Assembly: GCF_003858635.1 (NCBI RefSeq)
Contig: NZ_RQJO01000016.1
Coordinates: 248,001 to 312,000, forward strand
Source of the DNA: Larkinella rosea
GTDB lineage: Bacteria > Bacteroidota > Bacteroidia > Cytophagales > Spirosomataceae
DNA: 64,000 nt
Direction of reading: 5' to 3'
Positions within the stretch are counted from its first letter, which is position 1. Each line of letters starts with the position of its first letter. The position numbers and the translations under genes were made by a program. Of this stretch, positions 37,453 through 45,030 are shown piece by piece. A model generated the notes under the pieces. It searched no databases, was not told the DNA's origin, and worked only from the letters and a program-made list of their open reading frames with translations.

Positions 37453-38373
37453 ATGAACAAAGTAGAAAACAGTCCGAAAAAAGTGGAATCGCTGGCCGAT
37501 GCGCACCTGGCATTTGGTTTGCAGAAACCGCAGCACCCATTGGTCAGTTTGATCAACGGTTCTTACACGCAGGTCGATGAGTCCCGGATTTCGCATCACC
37601 ATGTGCTGGGTTTCTATAAAATAGCGTACAAACCCAAGCTGAACGGCAAATTAAAGTACGGCCAGAGCTATTATGATTTTGATGAAGGGGGGCTGTTATT
37701 CGCTGCTCCGGGCCAGGTCGTCGGTAGCCATGACAACGAGGTGAGCGCGTGTTCCGACTATACGTTGCTGATTCATCCGGATTTCTTTTTAGGGTATTCC
37801 CTCGCCAGAACCATCAAAAACTACGGCTTCTTCTCGTATTCAACCCGGGAAACGCTGCATCTTTCAGAAGATGAAAAGCGAACGATCTTTGAGATCTTTC
37901 AGATGATTGAAAAAGAATTGTCCAGCCGGATCGATGATTTCAGTCAGGACGTGGTTATTTCCCAAATTGAATTGTTACTGAACTATGCGAATCGTTTCTA
38001 CAAACGTCAGTTCATAACCCGCAAAGCCGTGAACCACGATCTGCTGCAAAAGCTGGAGGACTTATTGAATCATTATTTTAACGATGAACGGTCGTTGAGT
38101 CAGGGATTGCCAAGTGTGAGCTATCTGGCGGACCACTTAAACCTAACACCCAGTTATTTGAGTGATATGCTGCGGTCATTGATTGGACAGAATGCCCAGC
38201 ACTATATTCACGATAAACTGATTGAAAAGGCCAAAGAAACGCTGTCTACCACCAATTTATCGGTAAGTGAAGTGGCATATACCTTAGGATTTGAGCACTC
38301 GCAATCGTTTAGTAAACTCTTTAAATCGAAAACGAACCTTTCACCATTGGAATTCAGACGGTCGTTCAATTAA
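37453..38373 (+). CDS. AraC-family transcriptional regulator (paralogue A)
   Basis: A 306-residue regulator with an N-terminal cupin-type part (KLKYGQSYYDFDEGGLLFAA) and a C-terminal double helix-turn-helix (VSYLADHLNLTPSYLSDML; LSVSEVAYTLGFEHSQSFSK) ending NLSPLEFRRSFN. It is clearly paralogous along its whole length to the gene at 39416; the two bracket an NAD(P)-binding reductase. In related clusters such regulators control the adjacent oxidoreductases, possibly in response to an aldehyde or quinone-like compound; that is inferred. Confidence 0.92.
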   Translation: MNKVENSPKKVESLADAHLAFGLQKPQHPLVSLINGSYTQVDESRISHHHVLGFYKIAYKPKLNGKLKYGQSYYDFDEGGLLFAAPGQVVGSHDNEVSACSDYTLLIHPDFFLGYSLARTIKNYGFFSYSTRETLHLSEDEKRTIFEIFQMIEKELSSRIDDFSQDVVISQIELLLNYANRFYKRQFITRKAVNHDLLQKLEDLLNHYFNDERSLSQGLPSVSYLADHLNLTPSYLSDMLRSLIGQNAQHYIHDKLIEKAKETLSTTNLSVSEVAYTLGFEHSQSFSKLFKSKTNLSPLEFRRSFN

Positions 38374-38445
38374 ACCGGTTTTCAACGAATTATTTTTATG
38401 AATTAGCCAGATGAGCTCTCATCATATATATTGATACAACAAGGA

Positions 38446-38453
38446 TAGATTTG
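38446..38453 (+). promoter_or_regulatory. Candidate -7 element for the NmrA-like gene
   Basis: TAGATTTG matches the Bacteroidota -7 consensus TAnnTTTG exactly, 51 bp before the start codon at 38504. No TTG at the standard distance upstream was found. Confidence 0.35.
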
Positions 38454-38503
38454 GTTACGCCTATGGAGCGGTGACTGACGATTTTTGCAAAAAAAACAGC
38501 ATT

Positions 38504-39403
38504 ATGAAAATCATTGTCACAGGTTCATTAGGACACATCAGCAAACCGCTCACCGAAGCGTTGGTACAAAAGGGATATAAAGTAACGGTGATCAGCAGCA
38601 ACCCCGATAAGCAGAGCGCCATTCAGGGTTTGGGTGCTACCGCTGCCATCGGTTCCATTCAGGATGCCGGTTTTCTGGTCAATACGTTTAGAGGGGCTGA
38701 TGCGGTCTACACGATGGTGCCGCCGGTAAGCTATTTTGACCCAACTCTCGACCCCATTGCCTATTTCCGTACAATCGGCAACAACTATGCGCAGGCCATT
38801 CGCCAAACGGGCATCAAACGGGTGGTGAACTTAAGCAGTTGGGGAGCGCATCTGGATAAAGGCAACGGCGGAATTGCGGGTGCCTACCATCTGGAGCAGA
38901 TCCTGAATGAACTTCCGGACGAAGTGAGTATTACGCATATGCGTCCCACGTCTTTCTACTACAATTTGTTCAGCTTTGTGCCAGCTATTAAAAGCGCCGG
39001 GATCATGGCCGCTAATTATGGCGGAGAGGATCGCACCGTATTGGTAGCGCCTTCGGATATTGCCGCTGCCGTTACTCAGGAATTTGAAACACCTGCGGTA
39101 GGTCGCCAGGTACGCTATGTCGCCAGTGACGAACTGAGCTGTAACGAAGTAGCCCGAATTTTAGGTGAAACCATCGGAAAACCGGATTTAAAATGGATCG
39201 TGGTTCCGGCCGAACAAATGCTAAACCGCCTGGAAGCCGCCGGTATGCCTCCGCATATGGCTAGAAGTTTAGTGGAACTACAGGCAGGCCATCACAGTGG
39301 TATTATTGCGGAAGATTATTACCGGAACCGGCCCGTTGCCTTAGGTAAGGTCAAAACCGCTGATTTTGCCAGGGAGTTTGCGGCCGCGTTTCATCAAAAA
39401 TAA
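38504..39403 (+). CDS. NmrA-like NAD(P)H-binding reductase
   Basis: A 299-residue atypical SDR with the Rossmann start MKIIVTGSLGHISKPLTEAL, a second strand VTVISSNPDK, and VNLSSWGAHLDKGNGG in place of the classical YxxxK site, as in NmrA/HSCARG and azoreductase-like proteins. These sense or reduce NADPH-linked substrates such as quinones. The ATG at 38504 is preferred to a GTG at 38471. It starts 131 bp after paralogue A and ends 12 bp before paralogue B, so it is co-transcribed with the latter. Confidence 0.88.
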   Translation: MKIIVTGSLGHISKPLTEALVQKGYKVTVISSNPDKQSAIQGLGATAAIGSIQDAGFLVNTFRGADAVYTMVPPVSYFDPTLDPIAYFRTIGNNYAQAIRQTGIKRVVNLSSWGAHLDKGNGGIAGAYHLEQILNELPDEVSITHMRPTSFYYNLFSFVPAIKSAGIMAANYGGEDRTVLVAPSDIAAAVTQEFETPAVGRQVRYVASDELSCNEVARILGETIGKPDLKWIVVPAEQMLNRLEAAGMPPHMARSLVELQAGHHSGIIAEDYYRNRPVALGKVKTADFAREFAAAFHQK

Positions 39404-39415
39404 GGATATTGTGTC

Positions 39416-40336
39416 ATGGTAAACCAGCCGCCCTACCTCATCAGAACCATCAGTGAATTTCATCAGTTCAGGAAACTTCCCGGTCCGGCGCATCCGTTGG
39501 TGAGTGTGGTGGAGTTTGAGAAGATGAGGGAGCTTGCCGAAGATCATCCCCGAAGTTGGATCCTTGACTTTTACGCCATCGCACTGAAAAGGAACTTTGG
39601 TGCTAAGCTAAAATATGGACAGCAGGTGTATGATTTTGATGAGGGTATCATGACCTTTATGGCGCCGGGCCAAAAGATCGGTATTGAAACGGGGTCTGAT
39701 GAGCACTTAGAACATTCGGGATGGTTATTGATTTTTCATCCCGACTTCTTATGGCATACGCCCTTAGCCAAAACGATCCGGCAGTACGAATTCTTTGATT
39801 ACTCGGTCAAGGAAGCCTTGTTCCTTTCTGAACAGGAAGAGGCCATCATTACCGGTATCATGCAAACCATCCGCCAGGAATATCATTCGCACATTGATGC
39901 GTTTACTCAAAACATCCTGGTAGGCCAGGTAGAGGTTCTGTTGAACTACGCCGATCGGTTCTATCAGCGTCAATTCACGACCCGTAAGGTCAGCACTCAC
40001 GATATCCTGATTCGGCTGGAAGACCTACTGACGGACCTATTTAAAAATGACACGGTAGCAAAAAATGGGCTGCCCACCGTTCCTGACATAGCCGAAGCTT
40101 TAAATGTTTCACCTAATTACCTGAGTGGCCTGTTAAAAACACTGACCGGAAAAAGTACGCAGCAGCATCTGCACGATCGGATCATTGCGAAAGCGAAAGA
40201 AAAGCTCTCCGGAACGAGTTTGTCGGTGAGCGAAATTGCGTATGAACTGGGGTTTGACTACCCGCAGTCGTTCAGTAAATTGTTTAAAGCCAACACCCAT
40301 CTTTCACCGGTTGAATTTCGCCGATCCTTTAATTGA
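39416..40336 (+). CDS. AraC-family transcriptional regulator (paralogue B)
   Basis: A 306-residue paralogue of the regulator at 37453, same length and same ending (LSPVEFRRSFN). The N-terminal part has KLKYGQQVYDFDEGIMTFMA; the DNA-binding part has VPDIAEALNVSPNYLSGLL and LSVSEIAYELGFDYPQSFSK. It directly follows the NmrA-like gene (12 bp). The pair is an old tandem duplication around the reductase. Confidence 0.92.
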   Translation: MVNQPPYLIRTISEFHQFRKLPGPAHPLVSVVEFEKMRELAEDHPRSWILDFYAIALKRNFGAKLKYGQQVYDFDEGIMTFMAPGQKIGIETGSDEHLEHSGWLLIFHPDFLWHTPLAKTIRQYEFFDYSVKEALFLSEQEEAIITGIMQTIRQEYHSHIDAFTQNILVGQVEVLLNYADRFYQRQFTTRKVSTHDILIRLEDLLTDLFKNDTVAKNGLPTVPDIAEALNVSPNYLSGLLKTLTGKSTQQHLHDRIIAKAKEKLSGTSLSVSEIAYELGFDYPQSFSKLFKANTHLSPVEFRRSFN

Positions 40337-40389
40337 GTAGACCTGGTGCAGCTTTCGGTGTAAAGGTGGGTAACTGCCTGTGTGACTAA

Positions 40390-40518
40390 ATTACATGGAA
40401 TAGCCTTGCACAACTGCGGTCATTTTATTGCAGTGTAAAACCAATTTTTGAACGGACCCGCTGACCCGAATTGGGCACAATTTCTCTTTTCAGACATAAT
40501 AGGGTCAAAAAGCTATGA
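40390..40518 (+). repeat. Dispersed intergenic repeat copy
   Basis: About 130 bp matching 60303-60433 in the same orientation: ATTACAT, AATAGCCTTGCACAA, GGTCA, TTTTTGAAC/TTTTTAAAC, TGACC, AATTG and a shared end TCA-AAAG-TATG. Substitutions are many but spacing is kept. The right half also occurs at 50129 (as part of the 832-bp duplication) and weakly at 36149. Confidence 0.55.
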
Positions 40519-41276
40519 TTTGCGAATCGGGTCCGATGCCCTTTCTCCCCTTTCCGATGAAAGAAAACCGACAGTCCAGCAAAACTTCACGGAACTGTCG
40601 GTTCATTTCCATTTATTCGAGTTCAATCAGAAAGCGGATTTCACCGCTTGAGCATCTCAGGGTTTAAGCACCTTCAGAGTAACGGATTGTTGACCGCTGC
40701 TAACCCGCAGCACCAGCAGACCCGAAGCCACAGAACCCACACTCAGCGTCTGGCGCTCCACCGCACCCGCCTGCTCGATCTGACACTCCTTCACCCGCCG
40801 ACCACTCAGATCCGTCAGCTGTAGGCCTAGCGGCTGTCCTTCCACGCCCCGCACCTCAACGACCAGCTGATCACGGATTGGATTGCCCAGCACCGTCACC
40901 TGAAGCGGTGAACCGGTTTCGGCCGATAGCCGTGCCGGGGCACATTGATACGCCCTGGGCGAGCCTTTCAACTCGTAGGTACTGCCGAGCACCCGAGCCC
41001 GGACGACTGTCCCGTTGGTCACACTCCCCGGCGGGCTGAAATTGTAGGCATGTGATCCGTTGCCTTTTCCGGCGTCTTTCAAATCGGGGCGGTAAATATT
41101 GGCCACGGTACTGCCCAATACCGTTCCCGGACCATCCAGATAAAATTCGACCGTCAGTGGCGTGTTGGGCTTTTTGCGATCCCACACCCATCCGCGGATA
41201 CCGCCACAATCCAGTTTATCCAGATAGCCCTCAAAATCCCCGGTGACGGTGGTGGTGGAGGCCGGGTTGACCGTCA
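40445..41276. repeat. 832-bp near-identical direct repeat, copy A
   Basis: This stretch equals 50129-50960 at a constant offset of 9684 with only about six or seven substitutions noticed. It covers the downstream noncoding 210 bp, the terminator, the T9SS sorting domain and the last extracellular domain of the 1309-residue surface protein. Identity falls sharply beyond 41276. Recent duplication or gene conversion is the natural explanation. Confidence 0.9.
40561..40603 (-). terminator. Intrinsic terminator of the 1309-aa surface protein gene
   Basis: On the minus strand AACCGACAGT pairs perfectly with ACTGTCGGTT (40566-40575 with 40594-40603), followed by TTTTCTTT. It lies about 55 bp beyond the stop codon. 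The duplicated copy at 50244 keeps it with compensating differences. Confidence 0.8.
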
Positions 41277-44200
41277 ACGGGAAGCTGACGGAGTTGCTGG
41301 CTCCCAGCGGGTCAGTAGCCTGATAGGTTAGGACAAATATCCCCGACTGAGTCGGTGTGCCGCTGATGATCCGGTTCGGCAGTTGCAGACTTAAGCCCTC
41401 TGGCAAACCACTCAGTTCGTAGCTCAAGGTTCCGCCTTCCGGATCGGTGAAGGCAACCAACATGGCCGAGAAAGGAACGCCAACCTGGGCCACTACGGGC
41501 GTAACCAAAACCGTCGGTGTTGGGGGTTTCGGTGGTTGGTTACTTTCAGGTGTAAGGTTCCCCTGACAGATCAGGGTTTTCGGTGAATCTTTTAACACAA
41601 AGCTGTTGCCCGTCACCCGCGCTGAGAGACTGTGCGGCAAACCGTCTTTGAGACGTTCGGGGATCGGCCAGAAAAAGGCGTGTTTCCCGTTCCCCTTGCC
41701 CGCGTCGAGCAAGTCTTGCCGAAACTCACTCGCCAGGATTGTCGCAAGGATGGCTGCTCCGTCAAGGATGTCGATGGAAATAGCGGTATTGGGTTTATTA
41801 CGGTCCCAGACCCAGCCCCGGAAGGTCGAGCAGTCCGCGCCGTTGATGAAACCATCAAAGGAACCAATCACCGTCGGAGCCATTACCTCCACCGTCAAGC
41901 TGGCGGGATCACTGGTACAGCTACTGACGGTACAGGTGGCCTGATAGACAAACGATCCGGGCGTCGTGGTAGCAACGGTAATAGTGCCGGTCCCCGAAGT
42001 TCCTCCCGGTCCATTCCAGTTGATGATTCCGTTACAATTGGTGGCGGTCAACGTTACGGCCGGTGCTCCCTGGATGACGGCCGAACTGGCCATATTCGGA
42101 ATGGGCGGTTTTGTTGGATCTCCACTAATGGTCACACTGGTAGAAGCCGAACAGCCACCGGTGGTGACCGTCACTGAGTACGTCCCAGCCGTGGTGATGG
42201 TGCGGTTGGCACTGGTGGAGTTGTCCTCCCAGCGGTAGGTGGTGCCTCCACTGGCCACTAAACTCACACTTGGACTCCCACAGGTTAAGGTCGCACTCGA
42301 CGGGGTGATGGTAGCCACCGGTACTTCACTGCTGCCTGAGATGGTAATCGACTTGGTGGCGGAACAACTGGCTCCATTGATGACCGTCACCGAGTAGGTG
42401 CCTGCCGTGGTGATGGTCCGGTTGGCACTCGTGGAGTTGTCCTCCCAGCGGTAGGTGTTGCCCCCACTGGCCACCAAACTCACACTTGGATTGGCACAGG
42501 TCAGTGTTGCACTGCTGGGCGTGATGAGGGCCACCGGCTCTTCACTACTGCCCGAGATGGTCACACTGGCCGTGGCCGTACAGCCACCCGGTGAGGTGAG
42601 CGTCACGGAGTAAGTGCCTGCCGTGCTCACGCTGATCTGGGCATTGGTCGATCCCGTATTCCAGCGGAAACTCCCCGTGCCATGAGCCGTCAGGCTCACC
42701 ATAGGACTAATACAACTCAGGGTCGCACTGCTGGGGTTGATGCTGACCGAAGGAGCGTTGGTAGTGCCACTCACTTCCACACTGGCCGTAGCTGTACGAT
42801 TATCGGATGATGTTACCGTTACTGAGTAGGTACCCGCCGTGCTGACACTGATTTGGGAAGTGGTCGCCCCCGTACTCCAGCGGAAGGTGCCCGTTCCATT
42901 GGCCGTCAGACTCACCGTGGGAGTGGAACAGCTCAGGGTCGCACTGCTGGGATTGATGCTGACCGAAGGAGCCTCTGTTCGTTCACTCACGACCACACTG
43001 GTCGTGCCCGAACATTCTCCAACGGTACCCGTCACGGAGTAGGTGCCCGGCGTAGTGACCGAAATACTTTCCGTCGTTTCCCCGGTCGACCATCGGTAAC
43101 TAAGCGCTTCCGAAGCAGTCAGGGTAGTCGTCTGTCCCTGGCTGATGGTCAGAGAGGGGTTGGCCGTCACAATGGGACCGTCATTGGGCCCACCTCCTGG
43201 GGTAGTGGTCAATAGGCCTGTGTTGTGGTCAACATCAAAATAGCCCCCATTGAGATTTCGTATTACCCCTGAATTATAAGTAATATTGCCACTACAGCAA
43301 GGCGCATACTCAATGATGAAACCGGAGTTGTTAAAATTGGTATATACATCAAAGTTTTGGTTTACCTTGTTTACCCGGCGTACCAACCAATGGCTTACGT
43401 TGCCATAGCTCTCGATATAGGCGTCACAACCGGTGTTGTAAAAATTGCCTACATTACGAATACCATTCAAGCCGAATTGTTCGATGGCTCCGATAATAAT
43501 CTGACCCTTGTTGGTAAACTCGGCATATGTATCGATGCCAGGGCCAGCGAGCTGTGGTATACGGTCAGGATAAGGATATATATCATCAGAAGGATCACTT
43601 AAACCAATAGTCCTGTTATCCTCGTTCTTCAAGGCAAGGTTGGTTGTGCGGTCAATGGCGATAACTCCGCCCGGATTGTTGTTGAATGTAGTCTGATTAT
43701 AGAGTCCCCAATAGGCTGCTTGTGCGATGCTGCCAATCGTAATTCTGGCTGCGTTGTTAACGATGCCAGTGTTCCACATACCAAATTTGGACGTTCGGTC
43801 AATGGTGATAATGCCACCCGCACTATTGTCCAGGGAGCCCAGGTTATAAAATCCAACGTAACCCACCTCTACAGTGGCTCCGATGGAAATCTGAGCCGCG
43901 TTATTGAATATATAAGAGTTTTCCAGGCCGTACCATTCTGTTCTGTTAATGGAGATAACACCCCCTGGATTATTATCGAAGCGAGCCGCGTTTGCCAGGC
44001 CTACGATTCCCACCGTTGTGTTAGCCCCGATGATGATGTGCCCTGAGTTCGTGAATTGCCTTCCTGTAGTAGCACTGTTTTGCAAACCATAGCTGGTTGA
44101 TCGGTCGATAGCGATGCCCCCCCCCGTTTCGTTGGAGAAGCTTCCCTTGTTTATAAGTCCATACCGACCTACCGCTGACGTGTTGCCAATCACTAACTGC

Positions 44201-44586
44201 CCCGCGTTAGTAACCGTGCCAACCGTGTAGAAAGCTGTTGTTTGGCCGCTACCAAAGTCCCTGGAGCCGTTTAAGGTCAGCTTACCACCACTGGTAATAC
44301 TCAGTGAGGCTCCGCTCTGTACTTCTACGGAACCAGCCAACGCCGAGACCGTAAGAACGGGCTGTGTAGCGGCACTGGCGGCAATCACGACATTGTCGCT
44401 GGCCGTAGGAATGCCAGCCGGGCTCCAGTTGCTGGCGGTGTTCCAGTTCGTCGTCGTCCCGATCCAGGTTTTTTGCGCCTGCGCGTTCAACCCGGTCAGC
44501 AGCAAAAGCAGGCCCGACAGAAGCCTGCCCAACAAGCGGAAATTGACGTGTCGTGGTTGACGGGCAAATGTGTAGTGTTGTCTCAT
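40657..44586 (-). CDS. Giant T9SS-secreted modular surface protein
   Basis: A 1309-residue secreted protein. The leader includes LLGRLLSGLLLLLTGLNAQA. Modules in order: a start typical of Bacteroidota adhesins (TWIGTTTNWNTASNWSPAGI); at ~140-335 four repeats of about 48 residues (NNPGGVISINRT, NNAAQISIG); at ~490-850 five Ig/PKD-like repeats of ~71 residues (PSSATLSC, STAGTYSVTV); a ~100-residue domain with ADCSTFRGWVWDR and AGKGNGKHA; a putative Ig (He_PIG) domain with AFTDPEGGTLSYELSGLPEG; a second GWVWDR/AGKGNG domain; and a type A sorting signal (NPIRDQLVVEV, LTDLSGRRV) ending LKVLKP. An adhesin or matrix role is likely. A 21-bp-repeat promoter lies ~210 bp upstream, divergent from the HTCS gene at 45031. 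Confidence 0.85.
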   Translation of the reverse strand: MRQHYTFARQPRHVNFRLLGRLLSGLLLLLTGLNAQAQKTWIGTTTNWNTASNWSPAGIPTASDNVVIAASAATQPVLTVSALAGSVEVQSGASLSITSGGKLTLNGSRDFGSGQTTAFYTVGTVTNAGQLVIGNTSAVGRYGLINKGSFSNETGGGIAIDRSTSYGLQNSATTGRQFTNSGHIIIGANTTVGIVGLANAARFDNNPGGVISINRTEWYGLENSYIFNNAAQISIGATVEVGYVGFYNLGSLDNSAGGIITIDRTSKFGMWNTGIVNNAARITIGSIAQAAYWGLYNQTTFNNNPGGVIAIDRTTNLALKNEDNRTIGLSDPSDDIYPYPDRIPQLAGPGIDTYAEFTNKGQIIIGAIEQFGLNGIRNVGNFYNTGCDAYIESYGNVSHWLVRRVNKVNQNFDVYTNFNNSGFIIEYAPCCSGNITYNSGVIRNLNGGYFDVDHNTGLLTTTPGGGPNDGPIVTANPSLTISQGQTTTLTASEALSYRWSTGETTESISVTTPGTYSVTGTVGECSGTTSVVVSERTEAPSVSINPSSATLSCSTPTVSLTANGTGTFRWSTGATTSQISVSTAGTYSVTVTSSDNRTATASVEVSGTTNAPSVSINPSSATLSCISPMVSLTAHGTGSFRWNTGSTNAQISVSTAGTYSVTLTSPGGCTATASVTISGSSEEPVALITPSSATLTCANPSVSLVASGGNTYRWEDNSTSANRTITTAGTYSVTVINGASCSATKSITISGSSEVPVATITPSSATLTCGSPSVSLVASGGTTYRWEDNSTSANRTITTAGTYSVTVTTGGCSASTSVTISGDPTKPPIPNMASSAVIQGAPAVTLTATNCNGIINWNGPGGTSGTGTITVATTTPGSFVYQATCTVSSCTSDPASLTVEVMAPTVIGSFDGFINGADCSTFRGWVWDRNKPNTAISIDILDGAAILATILASEFRQDLLDAGKGNGKHAFFWPIPERLKDGLPHSLSARVTGNSFVLKDSPKTLICQGNLTPESNQPPKPPTPTVLVTPVVAQVGVPFSAMLVAFTDPEGGTLSYELSGLPEGLSLQLPNRIISGTPTQSGIFVLTYQATDPLGASNSVSFPLTVNPASTTTVTGDFEGYLDKLDCGGIRGWVWDRKKPNTPLTVEFYLDGPGTVLGSTVANIYRPDLKDAGKGNGSHAYNFSPPGSVTNGTVVRARVLGSTYELKGSPRAYQCAPARLSAETGSPLQVTVLGNPIRDQLVVEVRGVEGQPLGLQLTDLSGRRVKECQIEQAGAVERQTLSVGSVASGLLVLRVSSGQQSVTLKVLKP
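42115..42985 (-). repeat. Tandem coding repeats (Ig/PKD-like modules)
   Basis: Four clear units of about 213-219 bp, plus a diverged fifth, encode the PSSATLSC...GTYSVTV modules. The two units nearest the C-terminus are very similar at DNA level (both encode YRWEDNSTSANRTITTAGTY), pointing to recent unit duplication and likely copy-number change between strains. Confidence 0.75.
43580..44175 (-). repeat. Degenerate ~48-residue coding repeats
   Basis: Four units encode F-NN-GG-I-IDRT ... N-A-I-IGA patterns with conserved glycine, asparagine and IDRT spacing, as in beta-helical or filamentous adhesin stalks. Divergence between units is high, so they are older than the Ig units. Confidence 0.6.
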
Positions 44587-44770
44587 GCTGGGTAAAATGA
44601 TAAAGATGAATTGAACGGACCTACCACCAACTGGCTCCCTTGGCGGAGCATTGATCTTGCCTGGTCACCTACCGACCTATCGGCTTTCCCGGCTTCTACC
44701 GCTGGGGGAATAGACCTGCTGCATTGATTGTCCCAAAAGTGAAGGGGGCCGTCCTTGCCCAAGATCAGGC

Positions 44771-44840
44771 CAAAGGTCGGGTATGAATACCGCATCAGAC
44801 GATAACAAATGGTCCAAATCCGATAAGAGATGTTCCATTT
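44771..44840 (-). promoter_or_regulatory. 21-bp direct-repeat operator and -7 box, surface-protein gene
   Basis: Minus strand: two 21-bp units abut at 44820-44840 and 44799-44819 (15 of 21 matches), cores AAATGGAACA...TTATCG and ATTTGGACCA...TTATCG. Twenty nt further on is GACCTTTG (44778-44771), a -7-like TTTG. The layout equals that at 49178, 53404 and 55975. The start codon is about 185 nt downstream of the -7 box, giving a long leader. Confidence 0.6.
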
Positions 44841-44956
44841 TGCCCAATTGGTCCAAAAATAGCCGGGAACGTGCGGACCATCCGGGGAGAGAAGCAAATT
44901 AACAGGGGGGATCTGCTTATTCGGAAACATTTAGAATCCGCACCGGTTAAAACTAT

Positions 44957-44983
44957 GGTTTACTTGACTCCCATTAGTAAACC
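44957..44983. promoter_or_regulatory. Inverted repeat upstream of HTCS gene
   Basis: GGTTTACT (44957-44964) and AGTAAACC (44976-44983) form a perfect 8-bp inverted repeat with 11-nt spacing, 47 bp before the HTCS start. It is a candidate operator for the HTCS gene. Confidence 0.45.
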
Positions 44984-45030
44984 AATAAATGTTTCTACTT
45001 TAATACGTAAGCCCAACTCTGTCATTCAAA

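Noticed and set aside
40448-40651. 67-codon plus-strand frame, duplicated at 50132-50335
   Set aside because: Begins with TTG, lies over the terminator hairpin of the opposite gene, and its conservation is explained by the 832-bp DNA duplication rather than by coding selection.
42115-42985. Regular ~215-bp tandem repeats considered as a CRISPR or satellite array
   Set aside because: They lie in frame within one gene, encode Ig-like modules and have no short repeat-spacer structure.
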